64,000 bases of DNA from Kalaharituber pfeilii (GCA_015179045.1 WHUZ01000036.1:372001-436000); one strand, 5' to 3'; counted from the first letter of the stretch, positions 30,494 to 43,208 are shown. The notes: generated by a model not told the origin, from the letters alone. Translations and numbers: made by a program.

Positions 30494-30960
30494 CTGGAGA
30501 TTAAGTCGGACCCCCGTTACGATCAGGGTAACGATCAGGGCAACGATCAGGGGGCACACTAGCAACGATCACACCTTGTCAACAACACCATCAACACAAA
30601 CATGAATAACTACACAGATATACATTCCTCCTTAGAAAGAAAGCTTTGGTACCTAAATTCTGAATGTATATGACTTGGTTTTCATGATTTATTTGATATA
30701 TGTGAATAAGAAATAGTTGAGCAAGCTTATAGGGAGAGACAAGATGAGAGCTCATAGAAGTATTCTGAAATTGATCACACTATTTATGTAATACAGCATC
30801 TGGTTTCTGATCTTCTCGTTGCTACTATAATCTGCTGAACCACTGTAGTCTGCAAAACTGATATAGTCCGCCGAACTACTATAGTGCATGCACTGAACTG
30901 CTGTAGTACGTTGAACTGCTGTAACCGCTGAACTGCTGTAATGTACCAACTGCTATGGCC
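30494..30960 (+). repeat. Left arm of a widely spaced inverted repeat pair
   Basis: From CGCCTGGAGATTAAGTCGGA through TTACGATCAGGG repeats and GAGCTCATAGAAGTATTCTG. It is matched in inverted orientation at about 42830-43208. Homology is obvious but diverged (roughly 450 bp). The CAACGATCAGGG unit is tandemly repeated three times in this arm. Confidence 0.75.
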
Positions 30961-31139
30961 TGTCTCTGCCCTATAGCTCCGTAGGTGTATAGAACTCCCC
31001 TCTCCCCTCTCTGAATATGATATTATAGTAGTTTGCTACCTTATAGTTATACAGTATATATGATATCATTTCTTAGCAAACTTCTAAGCCTCATATATTT
31101 TAGGACTAGGCTAAGCGACTGCAATAGCAATGATAGCAC

Positions 31140-31860
31140 TATACCCTATCAGCCTCCATCCTTTCCAAACATTCCTCCATCCTCCAAAATATATATCTAG
31201 GGGTTGTTTAATATATATATGATCTATTTGGATTGTTCTCAGCTAATCTTTGGTTCTCATTATTGATATTTTATGATACTTGAGTTGTAGCTCCTATATG
31301 AGTAAACCTCTACCAAATCAGCACTCTATCAGACCCTCCATCATCAATATAGCATGCAGTGCTTCTCCTCATCGAGAGTTCCTCATCGAGAGTTACCGTC
31401 CGCCAGGCCAAAAAGACACTTGACCAGCGATACTCGCTAGTCCTCTGCGTAGCTCATATAGCACATTTCGCGACTGCGACGCCGGCGCCTGGCTGTCACA
31501 TATCGCCTACATCGCATATGCGTATATTGCGCGCTTCCATCGACCGCCTGCTCTACGGTTGCGGTGAATCCGTAATAAATAATCCCATAGCAATAAATTG
31601 TACACTTGTGATAATAAGAAGCATGCAATATTGATGATGGGGGCTCTGATAGAGGTGCCGATTTGGTAGAGGTTTACTAATACATATACATATAGGAGTC
31701 ACAACTTAAGAATTTTAAAACATCAACCATAAGAATCAAAGATCAGTTGAAAACAATATAGATAGATCATATAGATATTGAACAATCCCTAGATATATAT
31801 TTTAGAGGATGGAGGAATGTTTGAAAATGATGGAGGCTGATGGGAGATAGTATTGGATTT
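31140..31860. repeat. Inverted pair of repeat 'D' around repeat 'C'
   Basis: 31140-31360 and 31630-31860 are inverted copies of a roughly 220-bp AT-rich unit (CCATCCTCCAAAATATATATC to CATCATCAATATAGCATGC). The 270 bp between them includes a copy of repeat C. Three direct copies of unit D lie at 39985-40929. The arrangement resembles a TIR element, but no TSD was identified. Confidence 0.65.
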
Positions 31861-32019
31861 AATATGGTAGTCACTTAGCTCAGTGAATATGTGCCCAGAA
31901 TGTATGAGGTTAGAAAACGAATTCAAGAGGTCTGTCAAAAAAAAGCTTAGAAAAGATAAGTATATATGACAGGCAAGAGCCATCGGCAAAAAAAAAGCTC
32001 TCATCCTAAGACGTTACAT

Positions 32020-35000
32020 GTGTCTGACGCACTAATGCTATGGGACGTCAATCACCTATCACAGTCACAGTGACAGAACCTTTCCAAGAGTAGCGTCTGG
32101 ATGCCACTCCGAGTCGGCTCGCCTCTTCAGCGGGTGAGTATTTACATAGGCACCTGACGTTTAGCACTTTTTCAATCATGCATTATCAACTACATCAGGA
32201 ACGGAAAATTTTTGCGTCCTGTGCGTCAGACGACACTAGCGCCTCTGACGCAGACTTGCCACCCGGGGTGCGCAGCCCTCTGACTGCTATGCCTGGGTAC
32301 CGCGTTGCTGCTGTCAATACCCGGAAGCTAGAGTTAAAATGTGGTGTCTAGATGCAGACCTTTGCTGTTCACTTCCAGACACATATCCAGCGTTCCATTG
32401 TCAGGACGCAATTGTAGAACTATACTGTCAGGACGCCATTGTATTGCTGTACTGTCAGGAGGCAATTGCACAGCTGTATAGTCAGGACGCAATTGTAGAA
32501 CTATACTGTCAGGACGCCATTGTATTGCTGTACTGTCAGGAGGCAATTGCGCAGCTGTATAGTCAGGACGCAATTGTAGAACTGTACTGTCAGGACGCAA
32601 TTGCACAGCTGTACGGTCAGGACGCAATTGCATAGCTGTACGGTCAGGACGCAATTGTAATCCTGTATAGTTGGGAGGCAGTGCCTTCTATATGTCTACA
32701 TCCACATCCAATGTATCCACTCATCAAAATAGTATATTCATTCTATATACATGCTAAAGTATCAAAGGCTTCTACACTGAAGGGCCTGCTATGCTACGTC
32801 GATGCTGTCATGCATCCTACGCGTAGGCTGCCATAGCACGCGAATGCTGCCATGCTGCGTGAATGCTGCCATGCTGCGTGAATGCTGCCATGCTGCGTGA
32901 GTGCTGCCGTGCTGCGCGAATGCTGCTGTACTGCGTTGAATGCTGCCATGCTGCGCGAATGCTGCCATGCTGCGTAAATGCTGCCACACGCGAGAGGTTA
33001 GCCTTGCCACGACGCGATGAGCATGATGCCACAACCCACCTTGCTGCAGTGCTGCGTAAATGCTGCCATGAGGGATGTATTCTGCCACACGTGAGAGGTT
33101 AGCCTTGCCACGACGTGATGAGCATGATACCACAACTCACCTTGCTGTCATGCTGCGTGAATGCTGCCATGCGGGGATGTATTCTGCCACACGCGAGAGG
33201 TTAGCCTTGCCACCACCCGATGAGCATGATGGCACAACTCACCTAGCTGCCGTGCTGCGTGAATGCTGCCATACTGTGCGACTGCTGCCGTATTCGAGAA
33301 GTTAGAATTACCACAGGCATGATAGGTATGATGCTAGGACTCACCTTGCTACCGCGCTGCTATGGTACTCATGTGCTGCCATACTGTTGAGCATCGAGCT
33401 GTTTACCTGCCATCCACGAGAAGTTAGCAATCAGCAGCGACGCGTGAGCGAATGGACTCAGATACACTCACCTCCGAAGTCTCTTTTTCGCTATGGACAG
33501 CGATTTCTGTTATTCATTCCTGTCAGCCATGCAAAGAGATGAGAGGCTATCTGCTTACCCATCACCCAGTCATTTTGTTGTCAAGTAGTTTGCTGTTTTG
33601 CAATACGTGGTAGGCGTTGTCATGAGCAGGAGACCGAAAGAGGGAGCGGATAACAGTGATACTAGAGGAGTCCCTCTGATTTCTCCTCAGTGTCAATCTG
33701 CTACTGCGCGTGGCTGGGGCGAGTACTACTGGCAAGCCAAGAAGGCTCGGTTGGAGTTACTTTTACCAGCAACCGGTATGTGCACCATCCCAAGTAGTAC
33801 TCACTATCAGCATAGAGTTTCCCTCAAGTGCATGGTTGCAAGGACCGTGCAAGGGTCCGTCCGGCTGCAGAAAATCCTTTCTCCACAGACCGCTCCAACA
33901 GTCGCGCTTCTGCGACTGGTAGCGAGTACGGCCACTCACATGTGAGTGCATGTGTTGTGGAGTGGGAAATTACGTGTTATAGTAATCTATCTCACTTCGA
34001 GTCATACGGTGGTAAAGCTTGTATAATTTCTATCATGTAAATGCAAGGCTTCAAACATACATAGACCTGGAATGAGCGACGTAGTAGTGGAACCTATGTG
34101 TTCTTTTGTACCTAGTCTCGCCATAGCTCACAGGGCGGCATGCAAGTAAAAAAAAAAAAAAAAACTATATGTCAAATTGCTTGAAAGGCTTGTTAGGCCG
34201 TTGTCTGGTTCAAGGCTGTGTTAGGCCTATGCGAGCTTGGAGAGCTGCTGCAAAACGGGATATGCATGATCTACAGTTGCCATTGTGCACAGGCCTCTTG
34301 TATTTCCAACATTACCCGCCTCAGCCGTGCGCAGTAGGAGGTCGACATGTAGGAGGGACTTCTAAAGTATCACTGTTATGCTCTCCCTTTCTTGTCTCCT
34401 GCGTTTGAAGACAACTACCGCTACAACAGAGGTATTGCAAAACAGCAAACTACTTGATAATAAAATGACTGGATAACAGGTAAGCAGGTAGCCTTTCATC
34501 TCTTTTCATGGCTAACAGGAATAAATAACAGAAATCACTGTCCAAAGCAAAAAAGGAGATTCGGCAGGTAGGTGTACTTGAGTCTATTCGCTCACGCGAC
34601 GCGCGCCGCTGATTGCTAACTTCTCGTGGATAGCAGCTCGACAACTTGACACCTCCACAGCTTGCGAGACTAGACACCCAACAGCATGAGAGCTCGACAC
34701 TATGGCAGCATTGGCGCAGCATGGTAGCAACGTGAGTTTGGTGTCATGTTCGTCGCGTGGTGACAAAATAAACCTCTCATGTATAGCAAAATACATCCCA
34801 CATGGCGGCATTCACGCAGCACGGCAGTAAGGTGAGTTGTGCTATCATGCTCATCACGTCGTGGCAAGGCTAACCTCTCGTGGGTGGCAGCATTCACGCA
34901 GCATGGCAGCAAGGTGAGTTGTGGTATCATGCTCATTGCATCGTGGCAAGGCTAAGCTCTCGCATGTGGCAGAATACATCCGCGCAGCATGGCAGTATAC

Positions 35001-36270
35001 TCGCAGCATGGCAGCATTTACGAGCATGGCAGCAAGGTGAGTTCTGATATCATGCTCATCGCGTCATGGGAAGGCTAATCTCTCGTGTGTGGCAGCATTC
35101 ACGCAGCATGGGAGCATTTACGCAGCACGGTAGTATCCACGCAGCATGGCAGCAAGGTGAGTTATGGTATCATGCTCATCGTGTCGTGGCAAGGCTAACC
35201 TTTCGTATATGGCAGAAGACATCCCGCATGGTAGCATTCACGCAGCACGGCAGCAAGTTGTGCTATCATGCTCATCGCGTCGTGGCAAGGCTAAGCTCTC
35301 ATATATGGCAGCATGCGCACAGCATAGCCACAGGGTGAGTTGTAGCATCATGCTCATCGCGTCGTGGCAAGGCTAACCTCTCGCGTGTGGCAGCATTCAA
35401 ACAGCATGGCAGCATTCACGCGGCATGGTAGCATTTACGCAGCATGGCAGCATTTACGTAGCATGGTAGCACTCATGCAGCATAGCCACAAGGTGAGTTG
35501 CAGTATCATGCTCATCGCGTCGTGGCAAGGCTAACCTCTCGCGTGTGGCAGAATACATCCACAGCAGCATTCGCGCAGCATGGCAGTATGCGCGCAGCAT
35601 GACAGCATCCGCTCCACATGGTATCATTCGACGCAGTATGGTGCCATTTACGTGGCATTGTACATAGGCGTAGCATAGCAGGTCCTTTGATGTAGATCTA
35701 TTGACATTGGCATGTATATAGAATGAATGTATTCTCTAAAGGATTAATTAGATTGGGTCAGCACCTAGAAAGGCGCAGAGCCCCAACCATAGAGTATTGC
35801 GTCTGCATCCTGACAGTATACTAATACAATTGTACTCTGATAGCACAGTAATGCAATTGCGTCCTGGCGGTATAGAGGTGAAATCGTGTCATCCTGACTG
35901 TATAGTTATACAATTGCGCCCTGATAGCACAGTAATGCACTTGCGTCCTGATTGTATATCATTGCAATTGCGTCCTGGTAGTATAGAGGCGAAAATTGTC
36001 ATCCTGACAGTATAGTAATACAATTGCGCCCTGAAAGCACAGTAATGCAATTGCGTCCTGATTGTACATTATTGCAATTGCGCCCTGGGAGCATAGTGGT
36101 ACTGTTGCGTCCTGATAATAGTAGTTTAGATGTGCGTCTGAACACATAACATCAATAGTGGTGTCCTGGCATTGACCTCATGGCACCAACGTCAGGACAC
36201 ACATGATGCAAAAAAGACAAAACGGTCCTGGGACGCACCTATATGGCTTCCTGACGCACTTTTTTCTTTC
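32020..36270. mobile_element. Foldback-type element with repeat-built inverted arms
   Basis: Left arm about 32020-33600 and right arm about 34436-36270 are inverted copies around an 835-bp spacer. Each arm has an outer array of about 27-bp units (CAGGACGCAATTGTA; 32395-32680 and 35810-36110) and an inner array of about 18-bp units (CATGCTGCGTGAATGCTGC; 32840-33000 and complement 34690-35640). The inner array is mixed with a longer block containing GAGGTTAGCCTTGCCACGAC. A unique inner border (AAGTAGTTTGCTGTTTTGC) adjoins the spacer. Long inverted repeats made of short tandem repeats are the hallmark of Foldback elements. Outer ends lie near GACGCAC on both sides but the TSD is not resolved. 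Confidence 0.7.
34100..34163 (+). mobile_element. Hairpin-tail retro-insertion in the foldback spacer
   Basis: CTCGCCATAGCTC...GGGCGGCATGC and poly(A). Possible eroded duplication CCTATGT and CTATATGT. The stem carries a T-for-C change (GCTC), so this copy is older or decayed. Confidence 0.75.
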
Positions 36271-36410
36271 CTGATGTACGGACTTATATTCCCTACGTTC
36301 AAGTTATCAAGTACAGATTGATACACCCAGCATACTCAAGTATGGCCTGAATTAGTAGTCGGCTACTCACATCTACGGCGCTACTCACATCTACGGCGCT
36401 TATTTTGTTC

Positions 36411-38861
36411 TTTTTTTTTTTTTTTTTTTTTTGTCACGTGACCCCGCGCGCAGCTGCTCGCCAAGGCAGGGCCCCTGGGTCTAAACCCTCAAAGCCCGGA
36501 GGCAGGCTCACCTAATCCTTCCGCCGCCATCTCTACAAACGAGAACGTCAACCCCTCCCCGCCCCACCTCCACGAGGCACTAAAAAATAGCTACACTTTT
36601 ACCTCCCCCGCCACCTTCAAACAAACGGGAAAACGCCCCCTCCCCTTACACCCCCAGCGACCCAAAAAATTCCCCTAAAACATCCACCGCTTCCCCATTC
36701 TCTTGGCGTTCCACCCACTTTTTCTCATCCGTGTCTTCCCATCTTTCCCACCCTTCTGGATAATCCACGTCCTTACACCTGAAAGCCAAGTGGTCGGCCG
36801 TTTGTCTCTCTCCGCACCCACATACGCTACCCTCCGCCGCCTTTCCTAACCTTATTTCCCACTCCTTCCCCATCCCCTTCCCCGTTCTCAGTCTCGTGAA
36901 GGCGGTTGCTGCCCCCCTGCTCCACCTCATTACTGAGCCTCCTCCGTACCCGGCTTCTCTTCTCTCCGCCGCGCGCAATCGTTTCCACTTCTGCCGCAGC
37001 CCCCCTTCTGTTACCACCGATTTCCCAACTTTTGCTGCTGCCTTCTTCGCCTCGACATCCGCCGCTTCGTTGCCAGCTATACCGATGTGAGCCTTAACCC
37101 ACATGAGCTTGACGTCCCCCCCTTTTCTCTTCCTCCCCGCCATTAGGTCCACGGCTCTCTTCAAGTCTCCGGTCCTCGCTTTTCCCGTTCTCCCTGCCTT
37201 CTTCACTGCCGCGATCGCTGCTTGTGAGTCTGTCAGGATTACTAAGTTTGCCGGAGCCGGGATTGCTTTCTCCACCCCCTTCCTCATTCCCCTGATCTCC
37301 CCGTCCCACACCGTCGCGCCCGTACCCATCTCTTCCCCTCCTCCGCCATCCCACTTCCAATACCCCCCGCCCACTCTCCCCTCCTCACTCATACTCCCGT
37401 CTGTATACACTACCCCTCCCCCTTGCGCCGCCCAAAAGATGGAGGCCTCCCACTCCTCTCTGCCTCCCCCTTTGCGCCCCTCTCTGTGCGCTTCCTCTAC
37501 TTCCACTCTTTCGCATTCTCCTCCCCATGATATTTCATCTACCCCCTCCGGCATGACGAAACTCACCTTGCTCTGCATCCTCCCCGCCACCGACTCAAAA
37601 CCGTCCCTTTTCTGAGTCGCCCAGCTCACATCCCAATCTCTCCAGTCTCTCCCTCTCTCTTCCTCCTCCCCTTCTCCCCGAAAGTCTGCTGACCACACAT
37701 CACCGCATCCTTCCGGATCCCCCATGCTCCGCGCCACGAAGCGCGCCTGTGTGGCGTCCAGTGCTGTTTCTGCAGATTCTACCCCGGCGATCCAGTTGAC
37801 CTTCTCTCTCGCCGCTCCGTGGATCGCTCAGGTTGCCTTTCTCAGTACTTGATACTGGATTTTCTCCATTTCCCTCCGCCACTCTTTCTGCCCCCGCCAT
37901 CCAATCTCTGCCCCCCACATCATCACAGCTCTAATCATCCCCGTGTACAGCTGGCGCCAGCTCTTCGGGCTCATCCCCCATTGCCCCGCGCCCAGCCCCA
38001 TCATCGCCCCGGTTAGCTTCCTCGCCTTCTCGATTCTGGCCTTCCAATGGAAGTCAAACTCAAGAGTTGAGTCAAATATTACCCCCAGCCATTTGACCCT
38101 TTCTACTTCCCGCCTCCTCCTCTTCCCCTTGCCGAAGACTATGTCCTCATGCTTCGCTAACTCCAGCGGTACCCCTTTCTCTTCTGCCACCCTCCGAACT
38201 ATCTCTCTCACCTTCGCCCTCAGTCTCTCTTGGTCCCTTGTCCCCTCCCAGTCCCATACCGTCACGTTGATATCGTCCACGTACGACGGGACCTCGCACT
38301 CTACTTCCGGCAGTTGAGTCCTCAGTGTCCTCTCCACTTCCTCCAGCATCGGTGCCAGCCATATCAAGAATATAACCGGCGATAATGGAGACCCTTGGGG
38401 TACCCCCACATTTGCCTTCCCCTCCCCCTCTCTTTCCCATCCCATTCCACCGTGAATCACCGCGCCCGAAAGAAATTCCTTAACCAGCCCTCCCACCGTC
38501 CCACCTTCCTGTCTTTCCTTATCCTCTCCAAGACCTCCTCCCCTCTCACGTTGTTGAAACCCCCCCTTACGTCGTCGAGGCTCCACACCGCTCCCCCCTT
38601 CCTTGCGAGACATCTCTGGGTCTTAGTGACCGCCCTCATCATCGCCTCCGCTGCATTCCTGCCCCTGCGCCCCCCGAACTGGTGCCGGTGGAAGAGCAAG
38701 TCTGCGTCTTGGAGTGCGTTTGCTACTACCTTCTCCCCCAGCTTTGCGATGCAGTTAATGAGGTTGATGGGTCTCCACCCCTTCACCTGGGACTTGTCCT
38801 TCCCCGGTTTCGGGATCATCACCACCTTGCTCAGCTGCCACTCTTCTGGTGTTCTTCCCTT
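36411..38861 (-). mobile_element. LINE 'A' (Tad1-like), 5'-truncated
   Basis: Flanked by the 14-bp duplication CGCTTATTTTGTTC (36397-36410 and 38862-38875). Poly(T) at 36411-36432 marks the 3' end on the minus strand. Its 3' UTR ends GGTCACGTGAC before poly(A), without the GC hairpin seen elsewhere. Truncation falls inside the reverse transcriptase domain, so the endonuclease and ORF1 are missing. A second piece of this family is nested at 44238-44660. Confidence 0.95.
36646..38825 (-). pseudogene. LINE A ORF2 fragment: reverse transcriptase, RNase H, zinc knuckle
   Basis: In order on the minus strand: partial RT with GWRPINLINCIAKLGEK, HQFGGRRGR and SLDDVRGGFNNV (38825-38457); then GVPQGSPLSPVIF and the YVDD active site (38613-37828). 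RNase H follows, with VVYTDGSMSEEG, ILTDSQAAIAAV and WVKAHIGIAGNEAAD, and a C-terminal Cys/His knuckle CGCGERQTADHLAFRC (37737-36646). A frameshift near 38460 and an in-frame TGA at 37828-37830 (a C-to-T change of CGA would explain it) break the frame. A Tad1-clade LINE with RNase H is the best fit. Confidence 0.92.
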
Positions 38862-38899
38862 CGCTTATTTTGTTCTACCATGCCATAATATCATGTTTG

Positions 38900-39985
38900 A
38901 CGACTTGCCATGCCTGTTGAATTGAGCTCACATTCCTTCATCGTGCGCCATCAGGGAGACCTGGCGTACTTGTCAAATTGGGCCTCATTGTACCACATCC
39001 TGCGCGGTGGAAATGGACCTGCAATAGCTGTAAACTGAGCTCATTGTACCACATCCTGCGCGGTGGAAACTTGAATGGACCTGCAATAGCTGTAAACTGA
39101 GCTCATTCTACCACATCTCGCGCCATCATCTAGGACCTGCCGTACCTCTCAAATTTGGCTCATTCTGCCACATCTCACAGGGTGGAAATAGATCTGGATA
39201 GCCTGTTAAATTGAACTCATTCTACCCGCATGATGGGCCACATCTCGTGCCATCAACCGGGACCTATATACTTGTCAAATTCAGCTGATGTTGCCTCATC
39301 GTTTACCATCGAGAGAGATATGCCGTACCAGTTGAATTGAGTCCACTCTGCCATACGTCGCGCCATCGTATTGGACCTGTCATACCTGTCAAATTGAGCT
39401 CATTTTGCATTATAGTATAGGAGCCGTCGTACCTGTCAAATTCAGCTCATGTTGCCACATCTCGTGCCCTCGAGGGGGCCTGAGCCAGGTCAAAAAGACA
39501 CTTGGCTAGTGATACTTGCTAGTCCTCTGCGTAGCTCATATAGCACGCCATTGCTGGGCTGTCGCATATCGCCTACGTTGCATATACTCGCGCCGCCAAA
39601 AGGGCCCTGCGATACCTGTAGATCCAGCTCATTCTGCTACATCTCGTGCTGTGGAAAGGGACCTATGATACTTGTAGATCCAGCTCATTCTGCTACATTT
39701 CACGCTGTGGAAAGGGGTCTGCGATACCTGTAGATCCAGCTCATTCTGCCTCATCTCGCGCTGTGGAAAGGGACCTGCAATACCTGTAGATCCAGCTCAT
39801 TCTGCTGCATCCTACACGCCGTTAAGTGGGACCTGTAATACCTGTCAAGTTCAGTTCATTCTGCTACATCTCGCACCGCCGAGAGAGGCCTGCAATACCT
39901 GCTAATGGAGCTCATTCTACCTGATCTCGCGCCACGGAATGGGTCATTTCGTACCTGTAGATTAAGCCCATCTCGTACCTACCCC
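38900..39985 (+). repeat. Degenerate 50-60 bp satellite
   Basis: Repeated units with ACCTGTCAAATTGAGCTCATT, then CACATCTCGCGCC. A tighter sub-block (39600-39830) uses GATACCTGTAGATCCAGCTC. Same family as 7685-8400 and 41540-41890. A short copy of repeat C interrupts it at 39486-39590. No gene seen. Confidence 0.75.
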
Positions 39986-40929
39986 ATCAGCCCCCATCCT
40001 TTCCAAAACATTCCTCCATCCTCCAAAATATATATCTAGAGATTGTTCAATACATATACGATCTATCTGTATTGTTCTCAGCTAATCTTTGGCTCTCATT
40101 ATTGATATTTTATGATGCTTGAGTTGTAGCCCCTATATGTACATGTATTAGTAAACCTCTACTAAATCGGCACCTCTATCAGGCCCCCATCATCAATATA
40201 GCATGCTTCTCATCATCGGTCCTATATGACAGTTCGAGATCTGACAGAATGAGCAGAATTTGCGCAGTAAGGCAGGTCCCACGACGGTGTAATCTGCGGC
40301 GGGATGAGAATGCGCTGGAGCGGTAGGACGACAGAGGAGGGTATAGAATCTAATACTATTTCCCATCAGCGCCCATCATTTCCAAACATTCCTCCATCCT
40401 CTAAAATATATATCTAGGGATTGTTCAATATTTATATGATCTATCTGTATTGTTTTCAACTAATTTTGATTCTTATAGTTGATGTTTTAAAAATCTTGAG
40501 TTGTGGCTTCTATATGTATATGCATTAGGAAACCTCTACCAAATCGGCACCTCTATTAGGCCCCCATCATCAATATAGCATGCTTCTCATCATTGGTACT
40601 ATATGACAGTGCGAGACCTGGCAGAATGAGCTGAACTTGCCCAGTAAGGCAGGTCCCACGACGGTGTAATCTGTGAATGCGCTGGAGTGGTAGGACGACA
40701 GAGGAGGGTATAGAATCTAATACTATTTCCCATCAGCCCCTATCATTTCCAAACATTCATCCATCCTCCAACATATATATCTAGAGATTGTTCAATACAT
40801 ATATGATCTATCTGTATTGTTGTCAGCTAATTTTTGGTTCTCATTACTGTTATTTTATGATGGTTGAGTTGTAGCTCCTATATGTATATGCATTAGTAAA
40901 CCTCTACCAAATCGGCACCTCTATCAGAC
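39985..40929 (+). repeat. Tandem array of about 370-bp units containing repeat D
   Basis: Three successive D units begin near 39985, 40365 and 40730. The first two are separated by a 140-bp block (CATGCTTCTCATCATCGGT to AATCTAATACTATTTCC). The third is cut by the family-3 LTR and its end resumes at 41518. Confidence 0.8.
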
Positions 40930-41512
40930 TGTAATGATCCAACCCGGACCCCTCGCCCAAGACACCCCAGCTCCGGTCCTATACTGGCAATCAACATACT
41001 ATCTCGCCATAGCCATTGGGCGGTCTGCGAGTAATGATATAAAAAAAAAAAAAAAAAAAAAACTCAACATAGTATATGCCAGTACTCGTACACGTGCAGC
41101 TGACCCTGACCCCCTCGCAACTCGTCATACTCCTTCTAGCACTCCCTGCACCTCTTCCATGTACTTCCAGTCGTTTCCTTGGTTTTCCATGTACTTCGTT
41201 TGTTTGTTTGCTCGTTTGTTTGTTTGCTTGGATTTGCCACCGAGGGCTTTCTACAAAAGAGGCCCTCCCCCCTCCTCCCTCTTGCCTCTCCACGCAACAA
41301 CTTGTATTCTACCCAAGTTGTGTATTTAGCTTTCAATACATCTACCTCTCGGTATCACATAGCTCCGACCGCCTCTGCCTCTGCCTCTGCCTCTGCCTCT
41401 GCATCTGCTGTGAAATCGCCCTGGCGCCTGCCGCCCGCCCCGTACCCGGATCCCGTACCCTGGACCCCCTGAGACCACGAATCTCGGCCCCGACCCGGAC
41501 CGATTTATTACA
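40930..41512 (+). mobile_element. Solo LTR, family 3
   Basis: Starts TGTAATGATCC and ends GATTTATTACA, with the perfect 5-bp duplication CAGAC (40925-40929 and 41513-41517). It contains a CCTCTG hexanucleotide array (41369-41405), GTTTGTTTGC repeats and a nested retro-tail (41003-41063). Its insertion splits a repeat D unit. Strand is tentative, set by the TG start. Confidence 0.9.
41003..41063 (+). mobile_element. Hairpin-tail retro-insertion in the family-3 LTR
   Basis: CTCGCCATAGCC-ATT-GGGCGGT, GCGAGTAATGATAT and about 23 A. Flanked by TCAACATACTAT and TCAACATAGTAT (40991-41002 and 41064-41075), 11 of 12 matching. Confidence 0.88.
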
Positions 41513-41539
41513 CAGACCCTCCATCATCAATATAGCATG

Positions 41540-41890
41540 CTCACTCTGCCATACGTTGCGCCGTCGTATTGACCTGTCATACTATCAAATTGAGCTCATT
41601 TTGCACCATAATATAGGAGCTGTTGTACCGTCAAATTCAGCTCATGTTGCCACATCTCGTGCCCTCGAGTAGGACCTAACATACCTGTCAAATTCGGCTT
41701 ATTCTTGCACCTCTTACACCATCAAGGGAGACCTTCCATACCTGTCAAATTCAGCTCATCTTGCCTCATCACCCGCCGTCAAGGGAGGCCTGCCATACCT
41801 GTTAAATTCAGCACTGGCATACCTGTAAAGTTGAGCTCACTCTGCTGCATCTTGCGGCATGGAAAGGGGTCTGTTGATAGGACTTCTCAG
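41540..41890 (+). repeat. Degenerate 50-60 bp satellite, third block
   Basis: Same CCTGTCAAATTCAGCTCAT units as at 7685-8400 and 38900-39985. Confidence 0.7.
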
Positions 41891-42067
41891 GCCATCCACT
41901 TCTGCCACACTTGTTGCATTTTTTGCATCAAAAAACACTGTAATTTTCAGCGCATGGGCGCGTCGTGTAATTTCTTGCCACTGAGGTCTTAGCTCATGCC
42001 TCAGACCATTCCGGCAGTGTCAACTGGCAACTTGGTTACCTGGATCAACAGCTCAGAACATCCCGTT

Positions 42068-42116
42068 TTTTTTTTTTTTTTATTTCATTAATCGCATGCC
42101 GCCCTATGGGCTATGG
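42068..42116 (-). mobile_element. 49-bp tail-only retro-insertion
   Basis: Poly(T), ATTTCATTAATCGC and the hairpin only; the copy stops exactly at the 5' side of the hairpin. Perfect 13-bp duplication AGAACATCCCGTT (42055-42067 and 42117-42129). Confidence 0.92.
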
Positions 42117-42189
42117 AGAACATCCCGTTGTAGTTTTCCGGCTAACCGGCCTAACGTAACATCCAACAGCTGGAGTGAGGGCACATCAT

Positions 42190-42500
42190 ACATACTGTGA
42201 TGTTGCCAGATTTAGATAATTGACTGCCGTAAAGAGACTGGACATATTGAGCATATTGGGCATGTTTGAGTGTATTCAGCATATTGGATATGAATTCCTG
42301 AGTCGGGAATTGACCACTTTTGCAGCGCACATGAGATGTTGAACATATTGGGTCAATTGAGCATATCGAGCGCACTGGCATTGAGTGCGCGCATGAGATG
42401 GGCGTATTGGGAGTATTAAGCAAATTGACCGCGTGCATCAGATATTGGGGTATATTGAGCATATTGACAGGATTATGTGCATGAGGTATTGAGCCCACAC
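42190..42500 (-). repeat. Degenerate short repeats (GAGCATATTGGGC)
   Basis: ATTGAGCATATTGGG-like units recur at irregular 15-40 bp spacing. No gene seen from 42130 to 42830. Confidence 0.5.
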
Positions 42501-42829
42501 ATGTAACTAAAATTAGCATCTGATGTAAACATCCGACGTGCTATGTCAGTTGCCCCTCATTAATAACGTTATCAGTCACTTTACAGGCATCCAGACATGA
42601 AGGTTAAATGTTGTGTAGCATGACGGTATACGGAGTAGGGACGCTGGGCCTCACTCGCGACGTTGGGCCTAGTTAGAAGTATGGGGCGTATCCAATTATC
42701 ATGACGCTGCGCCCACGCATTTCCGTTATTGCTGATGAAGCCACCATGATGTCATGTTCGGAGGATGGGTAATTCTGTACAACTACCTTAGTTATGGCCT
42801 TGCCAAAGGGTATGACGGTAGTGGTAGAC

Positions 42830-43208
42830 TATAGCAGTGTACAATGGCAGTTCAATAGAGTATAGTAGTAGTCAAAGGTAGAGAGAAGATCAGAAACTTG
42901 ATAGGTATTAAGCTATAATATATAAACAGTATGATCAATTCCAGAATACTTCTATGAGCTCTCGTATTCACTTCCTCCTAGTAAACTTGCTCAAGTCTTA
43001 TTCACTGACTATTTTATGTTCGCACACATGAAATAAATTATAACAGTCAAGTCAGATACACTCAAAATTGAGATATCTAAGCTTTCTTTCCAAAAAAAGA
43101 ATATATAAAGTGTAGTTATTCATGTTTGTGTTGATGGCAAGGTGTGATCGTTGCTAGTCTGCCCTAATCATTGCCCTGATCGTAACGGGGGTCCGACTTA
43201 ATCTCCAG
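42830..43208 (-). repeat. Right arm of the widely spaced inverted repeat pair
   Basis: Inverted relative of 30494-30960, ending CCGACTTAATCTCCAGGCG. The pair encloses 12.7 kb including the foldback element and LINE A. No matching target duplication at the outer ends, so the two may be independent solo repeats. Confidence 0.7.

Noticed and set aside
37103..37615. 170-codon plus-strand frame over LINE A
   Set aside because: Antisense of the RNase H coding sequence.
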